This document shows positions 1-8,646 of a stretch of DNA of 64,000 nucleotides, piece by piece. Every line of letters starts with the position of its first letter. Positions within the stretch are counted from its first letter, which is position 1. The notes under the pieces are model-generated. The model had not been told where the DNA came from, ran no database searches, and saw nothing but the letters and a program-made list of their open reading frames with translations. A program made the translations under genes and the position numbers. The stretch is taken from assembly GCA_964472785.1 (NCBI GenBank), contig CAYYMH010000006.1:1-64000 (forward strand), in the 5' to 3' direction. Source of the DNA: CAYYMH01 sp964472785. GTDB lineage: Bacteria; Zhuqueibacterota; Zhuqueibacteria; Thermofontimicrobiales; Thermofontimicrobiaceae.

Positions 1-62
1 TCAGTATCTCCAAATTATTCATTTTTCTATTGATTTTAACCTTTAAATCGTTTATTTTATAG
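1..62 (+). CDS. C-terminal end of a membrane protein, probably FtsX (partial)
   Basis: A frame open from base 3 ends at TAG 60-62 and encodes SISKLFIFLLILTFKSFIL, a hydrophobic stretch that looks like a terminal transmembrane helix. It stops three bases before the ATG of an EnvC-like gene. In many bacteria the cell-division ABC permease FtsX, which ends in a membrane helix, lies directly upstream of its periplasmic partner EnvC. The identification rests on that context only; 19 residues are too few for a family call. Confidence 0.3.
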   Translation, partial: SISKLFIFLLILTFKSFIL

Positions 63-65
63 GCT

Positions 66-1238
66 ATGAAAAATTTCAAGTTAACAACATCAATTATCAT
101 TATTTTGATCCTTATGAGTTCACTGCTTTTTAGTCAGGATTACGATCAGCAGCAGATCCGGTCGCAGCGTTCAAAATTGGAGCGGATTCGGGAAGAGATT
201 GATAATTACCGGAACATGATCGCCATGGAGCAGCAGAAGGAGAAAAAGATTGTTGACCGCCTGGCTCAACTGGAACGGGAGCTCGATCTGACGCAAAAGC
301 TCATTACTGAGCTCAAAAATGAAGAACGGCAGAAGCTGAAAACTGTGGATCGGGTGTCGCGGGAAATTGAAACCAAACAGGCTGAATTGAGACGGCTGAA
401 AGAAAATTATAAAAAACGAATCGTGAACGTCTATAAATACGGCAGAGTACGGGATATTGAATTGCTGCTGTCTGCCAAGTCATTTAATCAGGCGCTGATC
501 TGGTTCAAATATTTGAAATTGCTGTCACAGAACGACCAGCGAAATTATGAAAATATTTTGGCAAAGAAACAGCGCATCGAATCTCAAAATCATAAACTTA
601 AGATGGAGCTGATTGCCAAAAGAAAGCTGCTTAACGAGAAGCGGAAGGAAAGCGAAAATCTGGCATCCATCGGTATAGAGCGGAATGAATTATTGACAAC
701 GGTTCAGCAAAACAAGAAATTGTATTTGGAGAAATTAGCCCAGTACGAAAATTCAGCAAAAAAAATTCAGCGGTTGATAATTGCGGAGGAAAGAAAACGG
801 CTGACTTTGGAGGATCAGGGGGTCGTCAAAATATCGGATTTCCCAAAATTGAAAGGTCGAATGATTTGGCCCACCAATGGTTTTATTGTTAACAAGTTTG
901 GCGTACATAAACATCCGAAATGGAAAACCGTCACGGAAAATATTGGCATCGATATTAAAGCTGAATTTGGCGAAGAGGTGCGTGTAGTTGCCAAAGGCGT
1001 GGTGACGGCAATCACCTGGCAGCGGGGGCGAGGTAATATTGTTATCATCAATCATCTGGGGGGGTATTTCACTGTTTATACACACCTTTCACAGATTCTG
1101 GTTCAAATTGATGAACAAATTAACACTGGTCAGATCATTGGCCGTGTTGGCGATACCGGATCGCTGAGCGGACCCATGCTGCATTTTGAAATCTGGAAAA
1201 GTAATGAAGTCTTAAATCCCGAAGAATGGTTGAGCTAA
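66..1238 (+). CDS. EnvC-like murein hydrolase activator (degenerate LytM/M23 domain)
   Basis: Periplasmic protein of 390 residues. A signal peptide (about 1-24, ending LLFSQ) is followed by a long coiled coil rich in Glu, Lys, Arg and Gln (about 25-250) and a C-terminal LytM/M23 domain (about 264-390). Active M23 enzymes bind zinc through H-x3-D and H-x-H. Here the first His is Asn (N292, in NIGID) and the first His of H-x-H is Met (M371, in MLHFE), while D296, H340 and H373 remain. That is the pattern of E. coli EnvC, which has no hydrolase activity but activates amidases under FtsEX control. The role in septal peptidoglycan splitting is inferred from architecture and the probable ftsX upstream. 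No clear ribosome binding site precedes the ATG, so coupling to the upstream gene is likely. Confidence 0.85.
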   Translation: MKNFKLTTSIIIILILMSSLLFSQDYDQQQIRSQRSKLERIREEIDNYRNMIAMEQQKEKKIVDRLAQLERELDLTQKLITELKNEERQKLKTVDRVSREIETKQAELRRLKENYKKRIVNVYKYGRVRDIELLLSAKSFNQALIWFKYLKLLSQNDQRNYENILAKKQRIESQNHKLKMELIAKRKLLNEKRKESENLASIGIERNELLTTVQQNKKLYLEKLAQYENSAKKIQRLIIAEERKRLTLEDQGVVKISDFPKLKGRMIWPTNGFIVNKFGVHKHPKWKTVTENIGIDIKAEFGEEVRVVAKGVVTAITWQRGRGNIVIINHLGGYFTVYTHLSQILVQIDEQINTGQIIGRVGDTGSLSGPMLHFEIWKSNEVLNPEEWLS

Positions 1239-1254
1239 AGAGGGGTGGTCGGTT

Positions 1255-2349
1255 ATGGCATTTGAAAATATCATCGGTCAACAACGCGTTATTGATATTT
1301 TGAGTACGGCGATCAAAAATGATCGTTTTCCGCATGCGCTGCTTTTTCATGGCCCTGAGGGAGTGGGGAAGACTGCATTGGCATTGGCTTCAGCCAAAGC
1401 ATTGTTATGCCAAAATGATCAACTTTACTGCGATCAGTGCAGTGATTGCAAGCGGATCAACAAGTTATCTCATCCGGATGTGATGCTGATTTTTCCGTCT
1501 CCTAAAGAGCCAAAAGTGGAAGAGGTGCTGACAATCAAACAGAGCATTATCGACGATCCGTATTTTCGCACTCAGCTTTGGGCGAAGCCATATATTTTGA
1601 TCGAATCGATCCGGCAGTTGAAAAAGACAATTTCCATGAAGTCGTATGAGAATAAGGGACGCGTTGTCATTTTGTTGGACGTGCACCGGTTGTGGATGAA
1701 TGCCGCGAACTCTTTTTTAAAAATACTGGAAGAACCGCCGGGGAAAGTCACTTTTATTTTGATTACAGACCAACCGAATGCACTATTGCCAACGATCATT
1801 TCGCGCTGTCAACAGGTGCGTTTTGATCCGCTGAGTTGGGATGCGATCAAAACAGCACTGGAAAACCGAAAGGGTATCGACCCGCTGCAGGCAGACAAAA
1901 TCTCCCGCATGAGCCTCGGAAATTATCACCGGGCGCTGGAACTTATTGACGAAGATATGAACGAAAAGCAGGAACTGATGATCGATTTGCTGCGGAATAT
2001 TTTGATGAATGATCTGGATTTAGTGCTCAAAGTTGAGTCCATTTTGAGAGAAAATGATCTGAAAAAAATTAAGGATATTTTAGCTTTAATGTTGATGTGG
2101 TTTCGGGATTCAATGATTTTGGAATCATTTGGAGAGGTGAAGAATTATCAATCGAAAATAATCAATATCGATCAAATCCAGGTGTTGCAAAAGTTTGTCG
2201 ATACCTTTGAAACAATCAATTATGACGTCGTGATTGGTAAAATAGAATACGCCATCTCGCTCATCAATCGAAATGTTTACATAAATTTAATTCTGCTACA
2301 GTTGGTTTATGAGTTAAAGAAGTTACTCAGGAGAAAAGGAAATGTATGA
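1255..2349 (+). CDS. holB: DNA polymerase III subunit delta'
   Basis: Clamp-loader ATPase subunit of the replicative polymerase, 364 residues. The AAA+ core has an N-terminal IIGQQ box, a Walker A GPEGVGKT at 33-40, a zinc module formed by C52, C59, C62 and C65, and an SRC sensor motif (SRCQQVRF). Delta' and DnaX share this fold; the absence of a long C-terminal extension and the ricT neighbour favour holB. A Shine-Dalgarno sequence (GAGGGGTGG) precedes the ATG. The stop codon overlaps the ricT start by eight bases, so the two are probably translationally coupled, as in the holB-yaaT pair of Firmicutes. Whether this Walker A is functional, unlike that of E. coli HolB, cannot be judged here. 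Confidence 0.9.
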   Translation: MAFENIIGQQRVIDILSTAIKNDRFPHALLFHGPEGVGKTALALASAKALLCQNDQLYCDQCSDCKRINKLSHPDVMLIFPSPKEPKVEEVLTIKQSIIDDPYFRTQLWAKPYILIESIRQLKKTISMKSYENKGRVVILLDVHRLWMNAANSFLKILEEPPGKVTFILITDQPNALLPTIISRCQQVRFDPLSWDAIKTALENRKGIDPLQADKISRMSLGNYHRALELIDEDMNEKQELMIDLLRNILMNDLDLVLKVESILRENDLKKIKDILALMLMWFRDSMILESFGEVKNYQSKIINIDQIQVLQKFVDTFETINYDVVIGKIEYAISLINRNVYINLILLQLVYELKKLLRRKGNV

Positions 2350-3181
2350 ATTTATAGAAGTGGTGTTTAAAGGCGAACGTAAAGAAATTTATAAAAATCC
2401 TCAGCAATTCCCGTTTAAGGTAGGGGATTATATTATCGTTGAAGCGGACAAGGGAGAGGATTTGGGAGAAGTCAACCAGGTCGGTGCCCTTCTGAATATG
2501 AAGAAAAGCGATATCGAGTTAAAGTCGATTATCCGAAAACCCTCAAAAGAGGACATAGAAAAGTATCATGAAAACAGACACAAAGAGGTAAGTGCTTTTG
2601 ATGTTTGTAAAAAGAAGATCGAAAAACACGGATTGAAAATGAAGCTGGTTGATGTTGAATATCAATTTGACGGCAACAAAATCACTTTTTATTTTACAGC
2701 AGAGCGGCGGGTGGATTTCCGGGAACTGGTTAAGGATTTGGCGGCACAGTACAAAGTACGGATCGAACTTCGACAGATTGGTGTTCGTGACGAGGCGAAA
2801 CGTTTCGGCGGTTACGGTATCTGCGGTCGGAAATTGTGCTGCAATTCATTTTTAAAAGAATTTTTACCGATTACGACCCAATGCGCCAAAGAACAATTTT
2901 TGCCGTTGAATCCACAAAAGCTTTCCGGCGTGTGCGGCAGACTGATGTGCTGTTTGAATTATGAACGAGAGTCTTATCTGGAAGTTCTCAAAAAATTTCC
3001 ACCATTAGAGACACTTGTGAAGACGCCCAAAGGAACAGCGATTTTGGAAAAGATTGATGTTTATAAAGAAATGGCAATTTTACATTATGAAAATGATGAA
3101 TATGAGAAAATGACTTTGGAGGAAATCAGTAAAATTATCAACGTTAAATCAGAGATGAATGCTGAAGAAGAGAAAGACTGA
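2342..3181 (+). CDS. ricT: PSP1-domain protein RicT (YaaT family)
   Basis: Cytoplasmic PSP1-family protein of 279 residues. The signature is two Cys clusters, CGRKLCC starting at C161 and CGRLMCC about 40 residues later, with a single Cys (TTQCA) between them. In B. subtilis RicT forms the Ric (Y-complex) with RicA and RicF, carries iron-sulfur clusters and assists RNase Y-dependent RNA maturation. That role is known for Firmicutes only; here it is inferred from family membership. Neither RicA nor RicF is in the window. The gene overlaps holB by eight bases and is followed 17 bases later by metG, so holB-ricT-metG-tatD looks like one transcription unit. Confidence 0.88.
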   Translation: MYEFIEVVFKGERKEIYKNPQQFPFKVGDYIIVEADKGEDLGEVNQVGALLNMKKSDIELKSIIRKPSKEDIEKYHENRHKEVSAFDVCKKKIEKHGLKMKLVDVEYQFDGNKITFYFTAERRVDFRELVKDLAAQYKVRIELRQIGVRDEAKRFGGYGICGRKLCCNSFLKEFLPITTQCAKEQFLPLNPQKLSGVCGRLMCCLNYERESYLEVLKKFPPLETLVKTPKGTAILEKIDVYKEMAILHYENDEYEKMTLEEISKIINVKSEMNAEEEKD

Positions 3182-3216
3182 CATTGTGCAACTGATAAAT
3201 GGGAAAGGAAATAGTT

Positions 3217-5286
3217 TTGTCAAATAAATCGAGAATTTTAGTTACTGCAGCTTTGCCGTATGCGAACGGACCGATTCATTTGGGACATCTTGCCGGCGCT
3301 TACTTACCGGCGGATATTTTTGTGCGGTATCATCGATTAAAAGGATCGGACATCATTTATATTTGTGGTTCTGATGAACACGGTGTGCCAATCATGCTGC
3401 GCGCGCGAAAAGAAGGAGTATCGCCCCAGAAAATTGTGGATCATTATCATGGGTTAAACAAAAAAAGTTTTGCAGCATTTGGCATGAGTTTTGATTTTTA
3501 CGGCAGGACGTCCGCGCCAATCCACCATCAGACCAGTCAGGATTTTTTCCGAACATTGGATGATAAAGAGGTGTTTGTAATAAAAAAGGAAAAGCATCTT
3601 TACGATCCTGAAGCGAAAATATTTTTGGCAGATCGGTTTGTTCGCGGCACCTGTCCCACCTGTCAATACGAGGATGCTTACGGCGATCAGTGTGAGAAAT
3701 GTGGTTCTTCACTGAGTCCAAGGGATCTGATTCATCCCCGAAGCGCCATCACCAATGCCGAGCCGGTGCTGAAAGAGACAGTACACTGGTACCTGCCATT
3801 AGCCAAATTTCAAAAGCGGCTGGAAGATTGGATTAATCAGCATCCGGAATGGAAACCAAATGTATTAGGTCAGATACGCAGTTGGTTTAATGAAGGATTG
3901 AAAGATCGGGCGGTTACCCGAGACCTGTCATGGGGTGTGACTATCCCCAAAGACATTGCGGATAAACAACAGATCGATGCATCGGGAAAAGTGCTGTACG
4001 TCTGGTTTGACGCACCCATCGGCTATATTTCGGCGACAAAGGAGTGGGCGATTGAGCAGGGAAATCCCGAACTCTGGAAGCAGTACTGGCAGGATCAATC
4101 CACCAGTCTGGTTCATTTTATCGGCAAAGACAATATCGTTTTTCATTGCTTGATTTTTCCGGCCATGTTAATGGCGCATGGTGAATTTGTCCTGCCGGAA
4201 AATGTACCGGCGAACGATTTTTTAAATTTGGAGGGAAATAAACTGTCCACCAGCCGGAACTATGCTGTTTGGCTGGATGAGTATTTGGAGAAATTCGACG
4301 CGGATTCATTACGCTATGTACTCGCAGGAAATTTGCCGGAGACACGGGACGCTGATTTTTCGTGGAAGGATTTTCAAGCGCGGCACAATAATGAACTGGC
4401 AGACACGCTGGGTAATTTTGTGAATCGGACGCTGACATTTGTTCATAAATATTTTCAGGGTAAGGTTCCTGAACTGGGAGCTACTGATAAACTGGATCAG
4501 GAATTAATTGAGAAAATTAAAACAGTACCTGAAAAATTGGGCAGTCTGATCGAAAAGTTTCAATTCAAAGCCTATATTCGGGAATTTATGAACTTAGCTC
4601 GTTTTGCCAATAAATATTTTAATGATAAAGAGCCCTGGCAGACTCGAAAAACGGATTTGAAAACATGTGGAACAACGCTTCACCTGTGTTTGCAAATGGT
4701 GCGTACGCTGTCTATTGTCGGGGAACCTGTTTTGCCTTTTACTGCTCGAAAAATCTGGAATATACTGAATTTAAATAATCAGCATTCATGGGAGGATGCG
4801 AGTAAGTTACGGATATTTCGTGGTCACTTGATAAATCAAGCTGAAATATTATTTGTGAAAATTGAGGATGACATTATTGAACAGGAAATACAGCGTCTCG
4901 AAAAGGTAGCAGAAACAAACCAGAATGAAAAACCGGAACAAAAAGCAAACAGGGAAAATCAAATGATTGATTTCGATACGTTTAAAAATGTTGAACTGAA
5001 AATCGCGAAGATTATTGCAGCAGAAAAAGTTGAAAAAACGGATAAATTGCTCAAGCTGCAAATTGATTTGGGCGACGAGAAACGTCAGATTGTCGCTGGC
5101 ATTGCCAAGAGCTACGCACCAGAGGAACTGACCGGACAGCAAATTGTAATCGTGGCAAACTTGGAACCGGCTAAAATCCGGGGTGTCGAATCCAATGGAA
5201 TGCTATTGGCAGCCGTCGATGAGAATGACAATGCGATATTAATTACTCCGCAAAAAGAGGTTGCAAATGGAACGCGCATCAGCTAA
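3217..5286 (+). CDS. metG: Methionyl-tRNA synthetase
   Basis: Class I aminoacyl-tRNA synthetase charging tRNA-Met. It has the HIGH signature HLGH (after ALPYANGPI), one zinc knuckle (CPTC...CEKCG) inserted in the Rossmann fold, the KMSKS equivalent KLSTS at 4240-4254, and an anticodon-binding helical domain. A C-terminal tRNA-binding OB-fold (from about DFDTFKNVELKIAKII to the end) dimerises many bacterial enzymes. I place the start at TTG 3217, because GGAAAGGAA (3202-3210) gives a well-spaced ribosome binding site and homologues usually begin close to this point. An in-frame ATG at 3199 would add six residues and has no Shine-Dalgarno sequence. The 3' end overlaps tatD. Confidence 0.95.
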   Translation: MSNKSRILVTAALPYANGPIHLGHLAGAYLPADIFVRYHRLKGSDIIYICGSDEHGVPIMLRARKEGVSPQKIVDHYHGLNKKSFAAFGMSFDFYGRTSAPIHHQTSQDFFRTLDDKEVFVIKKEKHLYDPEAKIFLADRFVRGTCPTCQYEDAYGDQCEKCGSSLSPRDLIHPRSAITNAEPVLKETVHWYLPLAKFQKRLEDWINQHPEWKPNVLGQIRSWFNEGLKDRAVTRDLSWGVTIPKDIADKQQIDASGKVLYVWFDAPIGYISATKEWAIEQGNPELWKQYWQDQSTSLVHFIGKDNIVFHCLIFPAMLMAHGEFVLPENVPANDFLNLEGNKLSTSRNYAVWLDEYLEKFDADSLRYVLAGNLPETRDADFSWKDFQARHNNELADTLGNFVNRTLTFVHKYFQGKVPELGATDKLDQELIEKIKTVPEKLGSLIEKFQFKAYIREFMNLARFANKYFNDKEPWQTRKTDLKTCGTTLHLCLQMVRTLSIVGEPVLPFTARKIWNILNLNNQHSWEDASKLRIFRGHLINQAEILFVKIEDDIIEQEIQRLEKVAETNQNEKPEQKANRENQMIDFDTFKNVELKIAKIIAAEKVEKTDKLLKLQIDLGDEKRQIVAGIAKSYAPEELTGQQIVIVANLEPAKIRGVESNGMLLAAVDENDNAILITPQKEVANGTRIS

Positions 5287-6070
5287 CTTCAAACTGGTTG
5301 ATACGCACGCCCATTTGTATTTTGAAAATTTTGACCCGGACAGAAATGCGGTAATCGAGAGGGCACACCAGGCAGGGATTGTGCAAATAATCAACATTGG
5401 TATCGATCTGGAAACGAGCCAGCAATCGATACGACTGGCGGAGCAGCATAATTTGATTTTTGCATCGGCTGGTATCCATCCCAACGAGTCACACGCTGTT
5501 GAAGCGGATTATTTACCGCGGCTGGAGAAATTAATTCAGCATCCCAAGGTGGTAGCAGTTGGCGAAATCGGACTGGATTATTATCGGGATTATGCAACAC
5601 CCAAACAGCAAAAAGAGGTTTTAACATCTCAACTGAATTTGGCTGTCGCGCATAATTTACCGGTGATTATTCATACCCGGGATGCCTGGTTTGATATTTT
5701 TTCGGCTCTCTATCCGTTTTGCCAGCAGGGGCTCACTGGGGTGTTTCACTGTTTTTCGGGCACCATCGAACATGCCAAGCGTGTGCTGGATTTGGGATTT
5801 TTTATTTCTTTCACTGGTGTGGTCACTTTTAAGAACGCATCAAAATTGAGAGAGATCGTTCGCTTTGTGCCGACTGACCGGATCTTGCTGGAAACCGATT
5901 GTCCGTTTATGGCGCCGGTTCCGTTCCGCGGAAAACGTTGTGAACCGGTACATGTAATCCCAATCGCTGAAAAAATTGCCGAAATAAAATCGACTTCGTT
6001 GGAAGATTTGGCATGGCAAACCAATAAAAATGTGAAAGATTTGTTTGGTGAGAAAATGGCAGTTGTTTGA
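5267..6070 (+). CDS. tatD: TatD-family metal-dependent DNase
   Basis: TIM-barrel metallohydrolase of about 267 residues with 3'-5' exonuclease or nucleic-acid repair roles in known members. Visible ligands are the N-terminal HAH (H14 and H16), the Glu of GEIGLDYY, the His of HTRDA, the His of HCFSG and the Asp of ETDCPFMAP. The C-terminal segment contains the family's FRGKRCEP stretch. The start is ATG 5267, preceded by AGAGG at the right spacing; a TTG six bases earlier is also in frame. The gene overlaps the end of metG by 20 bases, indicating coupled translation. A hairpin and a terminator-like structure lie between it and rsmA. Confidence 0.93.
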   Translation: MERASANFKLVDTHAHLYFENFDPDRNAVIERAHQAGIVQIINIGIDLETSQQSIRLAEQHNLIFASAGIHPNESHAVEADYLPRLEKLIQHPKVVAVGEIGLDYYRDYATPKQQKEVLTSQLNLAVAHNLPVIIHTRDAWFDIFSALYPFCQQGLTGVFHCFSGTIEHAKRVLDLGFFISFTGVVTFKNASKLREIVRFVPTDRILLETDCPFMAPVPFRGKRCEPVHVIPIAEKIAEIKSTSLEDLAWQTNKNVKDLFGEKMAVV

Positions 6071-6081
6071 ATTGCAAGATT

Positions 6082-6104
6082 GGGGGATGCACATGTGCAA
6101 CCCC
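6082..6104. repeat. GC-rich palindrome (REP-like hairpin)
   Basis: GGGG and CCCC flank a perfect 12-base palindrome TGCACATGTGCA, giving a hairpin with GTGCA/TGCAC arms directly followed by TACGG. No T-tract follows, so it is not a simple terminator. I know similar GGGG-palindrome-CCCCTACGG units as dispersed intergenic elements of environmental genomes; only one copy is present here. Confidence 0.45.
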
Positions 6105-6199
6105 TACGGTCTAAATATTTGGTAAAATCAGCACTTAAACTGGCCATTCATATTTCAAATGATTGCGATAATTTTAAATTTAGCTTATTTCAACAAGTT

Positions 6200-6218
6200 A
6201 GGTGGAACCCACCTTTTT
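6200..6218 (+). terminator. Rho-independent terminator between tatD and rsmA
   Basis: A perfect six-base stem AGGTGG/CCACCT with an AAC loop runs straight into TTTTT. It lies downstream of tatD and 31 bases before the rsmA ATG, so it may end the metG-tatD transcript or attenuate read-through into rsmA. Confidence 0.55.
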
Positions 6219-6248
6219 GTTCAACCTGTAAATAGAAAGCTGTCGCGC

Positions 6249-7058
6249 ATGAACCAAAATTATTTTCGTCCGAAAAAGAGTTTGGGACAAAACTTTTTGC
6301 AAGATGAAAATATTGCCAGAAAAATTATTCGTTGTCTTTCACTCAATCCGGCGAATGCGGTAATTGAAATCGGTCCAGGAAAGGGCATTTTAACCAAATA
6401 TTTACTCGAATCGGGTTGCACGGTTATTGCGGTTGAAATAGATAAAAATATGGTAGGGGAGCTGCGGCGTAATTATTCGCACAGTGAAAAATTACAGATC
6501 GTCCATGATGATTTTTTGAAAGTTTCATTGCCCGGTCTCTTAGATGAGCGCGCAGACTGGAAAGTTGTCGGTAATCTACCCTATCACATAACCAGTCAGG
6601 TATTGTTTCGCATTTTTGAAAATGCTTATTATTTTTCGACCGCTGTTTTTATGGTCCAAAAAGAAGTGGCTCGACGGATAATCGCGAAGCCCAATTCTAA
6701 AGATTTTGGCATTCTATCAATTTTCAGTCAGTTTTATGCAGAAGTGAAAAAAATGTTCGACGTATCAAGCAAGGTATTCTTTCCGATTCCGGATGTGACA
6801 TCTTCGGTGGTCAGGTGGGATTTCCGGCAGCGTTTTCGTTTGAGTGATCAACAAATGGCTGTTTTTAGAACGATAGTGAAAAAAGTATTTTCTCAACGTC
6901 GGAAGATGCTCAGAAATTCGCTGAAAACAATTAAGGATTTTTGTATCGATATGAATAAATTAAATTTTGATTTAACGCTGCGACCGGAACAACTTTCCGT
7001 TAAACAATTTATCGAATTAACAAAGCAGATAACGGATCAGCAAACTCAAAAGAACTAA
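6249..7058 (+). CDS. rsmA: 16S rRNA (adenine1518-N6/1519-N6)-dimethyltransferase
   Basis: SAM-dependent rRNA dimethyltransferase (KsgA family) that modifies two adjacent adenines near the 3' end of 16S rRNA during 30S maturation. From the start chosen here the protein has 269 residues: the N-terminal family signature KKSLGQNFL at 9-17, SAM motif I IGPGKG at 41-46 and the catalytic NLPY at 109-112, followed by a helical C-terminal domain. An upstream in-frame ATG at 6159 would add 30 unconserved residues that cross the terminator-like hairpin at 6200, so ATG 6249 is preferred, although its ribosome binding site is weak. mgtE follows after nine bases and is probably cotranscribed. Confidence 0.93.
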   Translation: MNQNYFRPKKSLGQNFLQDENIARKIIRCLSLNPANAVIEIGPGKGILTKYLLESGCTVIAVEIDKNMVGELRRNYSHSEKLQIVHDDFLKVSLPGLLDERADWKVVGNLPYHITSQVLFRIFENAYYFSTAVFMVQKEVARRIIAKPNSKDFGILSIFSQFYAEVKKMFDVSSKVFFPIPDVTSSVVRWDFRQRFRLSDQQMAVFRTIVKKVFSQRRKMLRNSLKTIKDFCIDMNKLNFDLTLRPEQLSVKQFIELTKQITDQQTQKN

Positions 7059-7067
7059 AGGGATGGC

Positions 7068-8423
7068 ATGGAAGCAAAGGATCTGAGAGAGATTGTTGAA
7101 AATATCAACTTCTTGATTGAAGAGCACGAAGAACCGATTGTTCAGAATTTAATCGTCGGTTTACATCCCGCCGATATTGCGGCAATATTGAATCATTTGG
7201 GGTTGGAAAACAGGCAGTTCATCTTTAATCAGTTGGATGCCGAAACGGCTTCCGATGTCATCGCAGAAATGGATGATGTGGCTCGCGAACAGCTTCTGCA
7301 AGTGCTGGATGAAGAAAGGATATCAGAAGTTGTTGATGAGATGGATTCTGACGATGCAACAGATTTGGTTTCCAATCTTGATTCCGCGGTGGCAAACAAA
7401 GTATTGGATTTAATTGATAAAGAGGACTCGGATGAAGTCATTGAGCTTCTGACTCACGCTGAAGATACTGCCGGCGGTATCATGGCAAAGGAATTTATTG
7501 CTGTAAATTTAAATGATAGCGTCGAACAGGTGATCAAAAAAATCAGGTTAAAGTCAGAAGAGGTCGAAGATATTTATAATATCTATGTTGTTGATAATTT
7601 ACACAAATTAAAAGGGATTGTCACTCTTAAAGATCTGGTACTGGCGGAGCCCAAAAAGATAATGTCCGAGATCATGTCCACAGATTTCAAGACTGTGGAA
7701 ACAGTCATGGATCAGGAGGAGGTTGCTCATATTGCCAGAAAATATGACCTCGTATCTCTTCCGGTCATTGATGAATCCCAAAAATTGGTTGGACGAATTA
7801 CGTTTGATGATTTAGCTGATGTCATGGAAGAAGAAGCATCAGAAGATATTCAGCGCATGGCTGGTATTGCTGACGAAGAAGAATTCAGGGAGACATCGGT
7901 GCTTAAGATTTCACAGGTCAGGTTGCCCTGGTTACTTGTTGGTTTTGCAGGGCAGTTGATTTCTGCGTTTGTATTGAGTCAATTCGAAGCGTCTTTAAGT
8001 CAGATTATCGCTGCAGCGTTTTTTATTCCCATTATCATGGCAATGGGAGGAAATGCCGGTATTCAATCATCGACTATTATGGTACGCGGGATGGCAACCG
8101 GAGAGATTGAGTTGTTTGAGATCGGAAAAAGATTGTTTCGGGAAGTTGCCGCATCAACGCTAAACGGTTTCATTTGTGGCTTATTGCTTTTTGTCGTGAT
8201 AACACTGTTTTTAAATCAGCCCAGGTTTGGTGCGTTATTGGGATTTGTTTTGTTTTTCATTATCATCAGTGCCGCAGTAATCGGAGCTGTGATTCCGATG
8301 TTATTAAAAAAAATGAATATTGATCCGGCACTTGCCACCGGTCCGTTTATCACGACTTCAAATGATGTTTTGGGCTTGTTGCTGTATCTGGGATTGATTA
8401 CGATATTTTTACCCTATTTATGA
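7068..8423 (+). CDS. mgtE: Magnesium transporter MgtE
   Basis: Inner-membrane Mg2+ channel/transporter, 451 residues. The order is a soluble N domain of acidic helical repeats (to about 130), a CBS-domain pair (about 135-255) that senses cytoplasmic Mg2+, a linker helix, and a C-terminal membrane domain of five predicted helices. GGNAGIQSSTIMVRGMA and ATGPFITTSNDVLG in the membrane part match pore-forming segments; the Asp of SNDV corresponds to the conserved pore Asp of the family. AAAGGGAT lies before the ATG. In characterised members the N and CBS domains close the pore when Mg2+ is high, so the protein regulates itself. Confidence 0.95.
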   Translation: MEAKDLREIVENINFLIEEHEEPIVQNLIVGLHPADIAAILNHLGLENRQFIFNQLDAETASDVIAEMDDVAREQLLQVLDEERISEVVDEMDSDDATDLVSNLDSAVANKVLDLIDKEDSDEVIELLTHAEDTAGGIMAKEFIAVNLNDSVEQVIKKIRLKSEEVEDIYNIYVVDNLHKLKGIVTLKDLVLAEPKKIMSEIMSTDFKTVETVMDQEEVAHIARKYDLVSLPVIDESQKLVGRITFDDLADVMEEEASEDIQRMAGIADEEEFRETSVLKISQVRLPWLLVGFAGQLISAFVLSQFEASLSQIIAAAFFIPIIMAMGGNAGIQSSTIMVRGMATGEIELFEIGKRLFREVAASTLNGFICGLLLFVVITLFLNQPRFGALLGFVLFFIIISAAVIGAVIPMLLKKMNIDPALATGPFITTSNDVLGLLLYLGLITIFLPYL

Positions 8424-8470
8424 TAACAGGATGGTGGGTGGCAATTTTTTTTCAGCAAAAAAACTCTTTT

Positions 8471-8607
8471 GCCTCGAAGACTCGAAGTCTCAACGTTTTA
8501 CAAAACGGTTAAATTAAACTATACTAATATGTTAGCAAGACCACACTAATTTTCAAGTTTAGTTTAACTTATTTTTCTTCGAGTCTTGGAGTCCGCCAGT
8601 TGGCGGA
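8471..8607. repeat. Nested imperfect inverted repeat downstream of mgtE
   Basis: Two sets of inverted arms are nested. The outer arms share AAGACTCGAAG (8477-8487) with its complement CTTCGAGTCTT (8577-8587). The inner arms GTTAAATTAAACT (8508-8520) and AGTTTAGTTTAAC (8556-8568) are complementary with one mismatch. The right end carries a separate small palindrome TCCGCC-AGTT-GGCGGA (8592-8607). It fills most of the 223-base mgtE-recO gap. The outer arm belongs to the degenerate GACTCGAAG/CAAAGAC repeat family seen elsewhere in this window. Confidence 0.6.
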
Positions 8608-8646
8608 TGGCATTTATCCATGAATGATCCGGGGTTAAAAAAATAA

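Noticed and set aside
753..1085. 110-codon antisense frame within the envC-like gene, and similar antisense frames elsewhere
   Set aside because: They are shadows of well-supported genes on the other strand.
6159..6248. Longer rsmA start at ATG 6159
   Set aside because: The extra 30 residues are unlike any KsgA N-terminus and cross a terminator-like hairpin.
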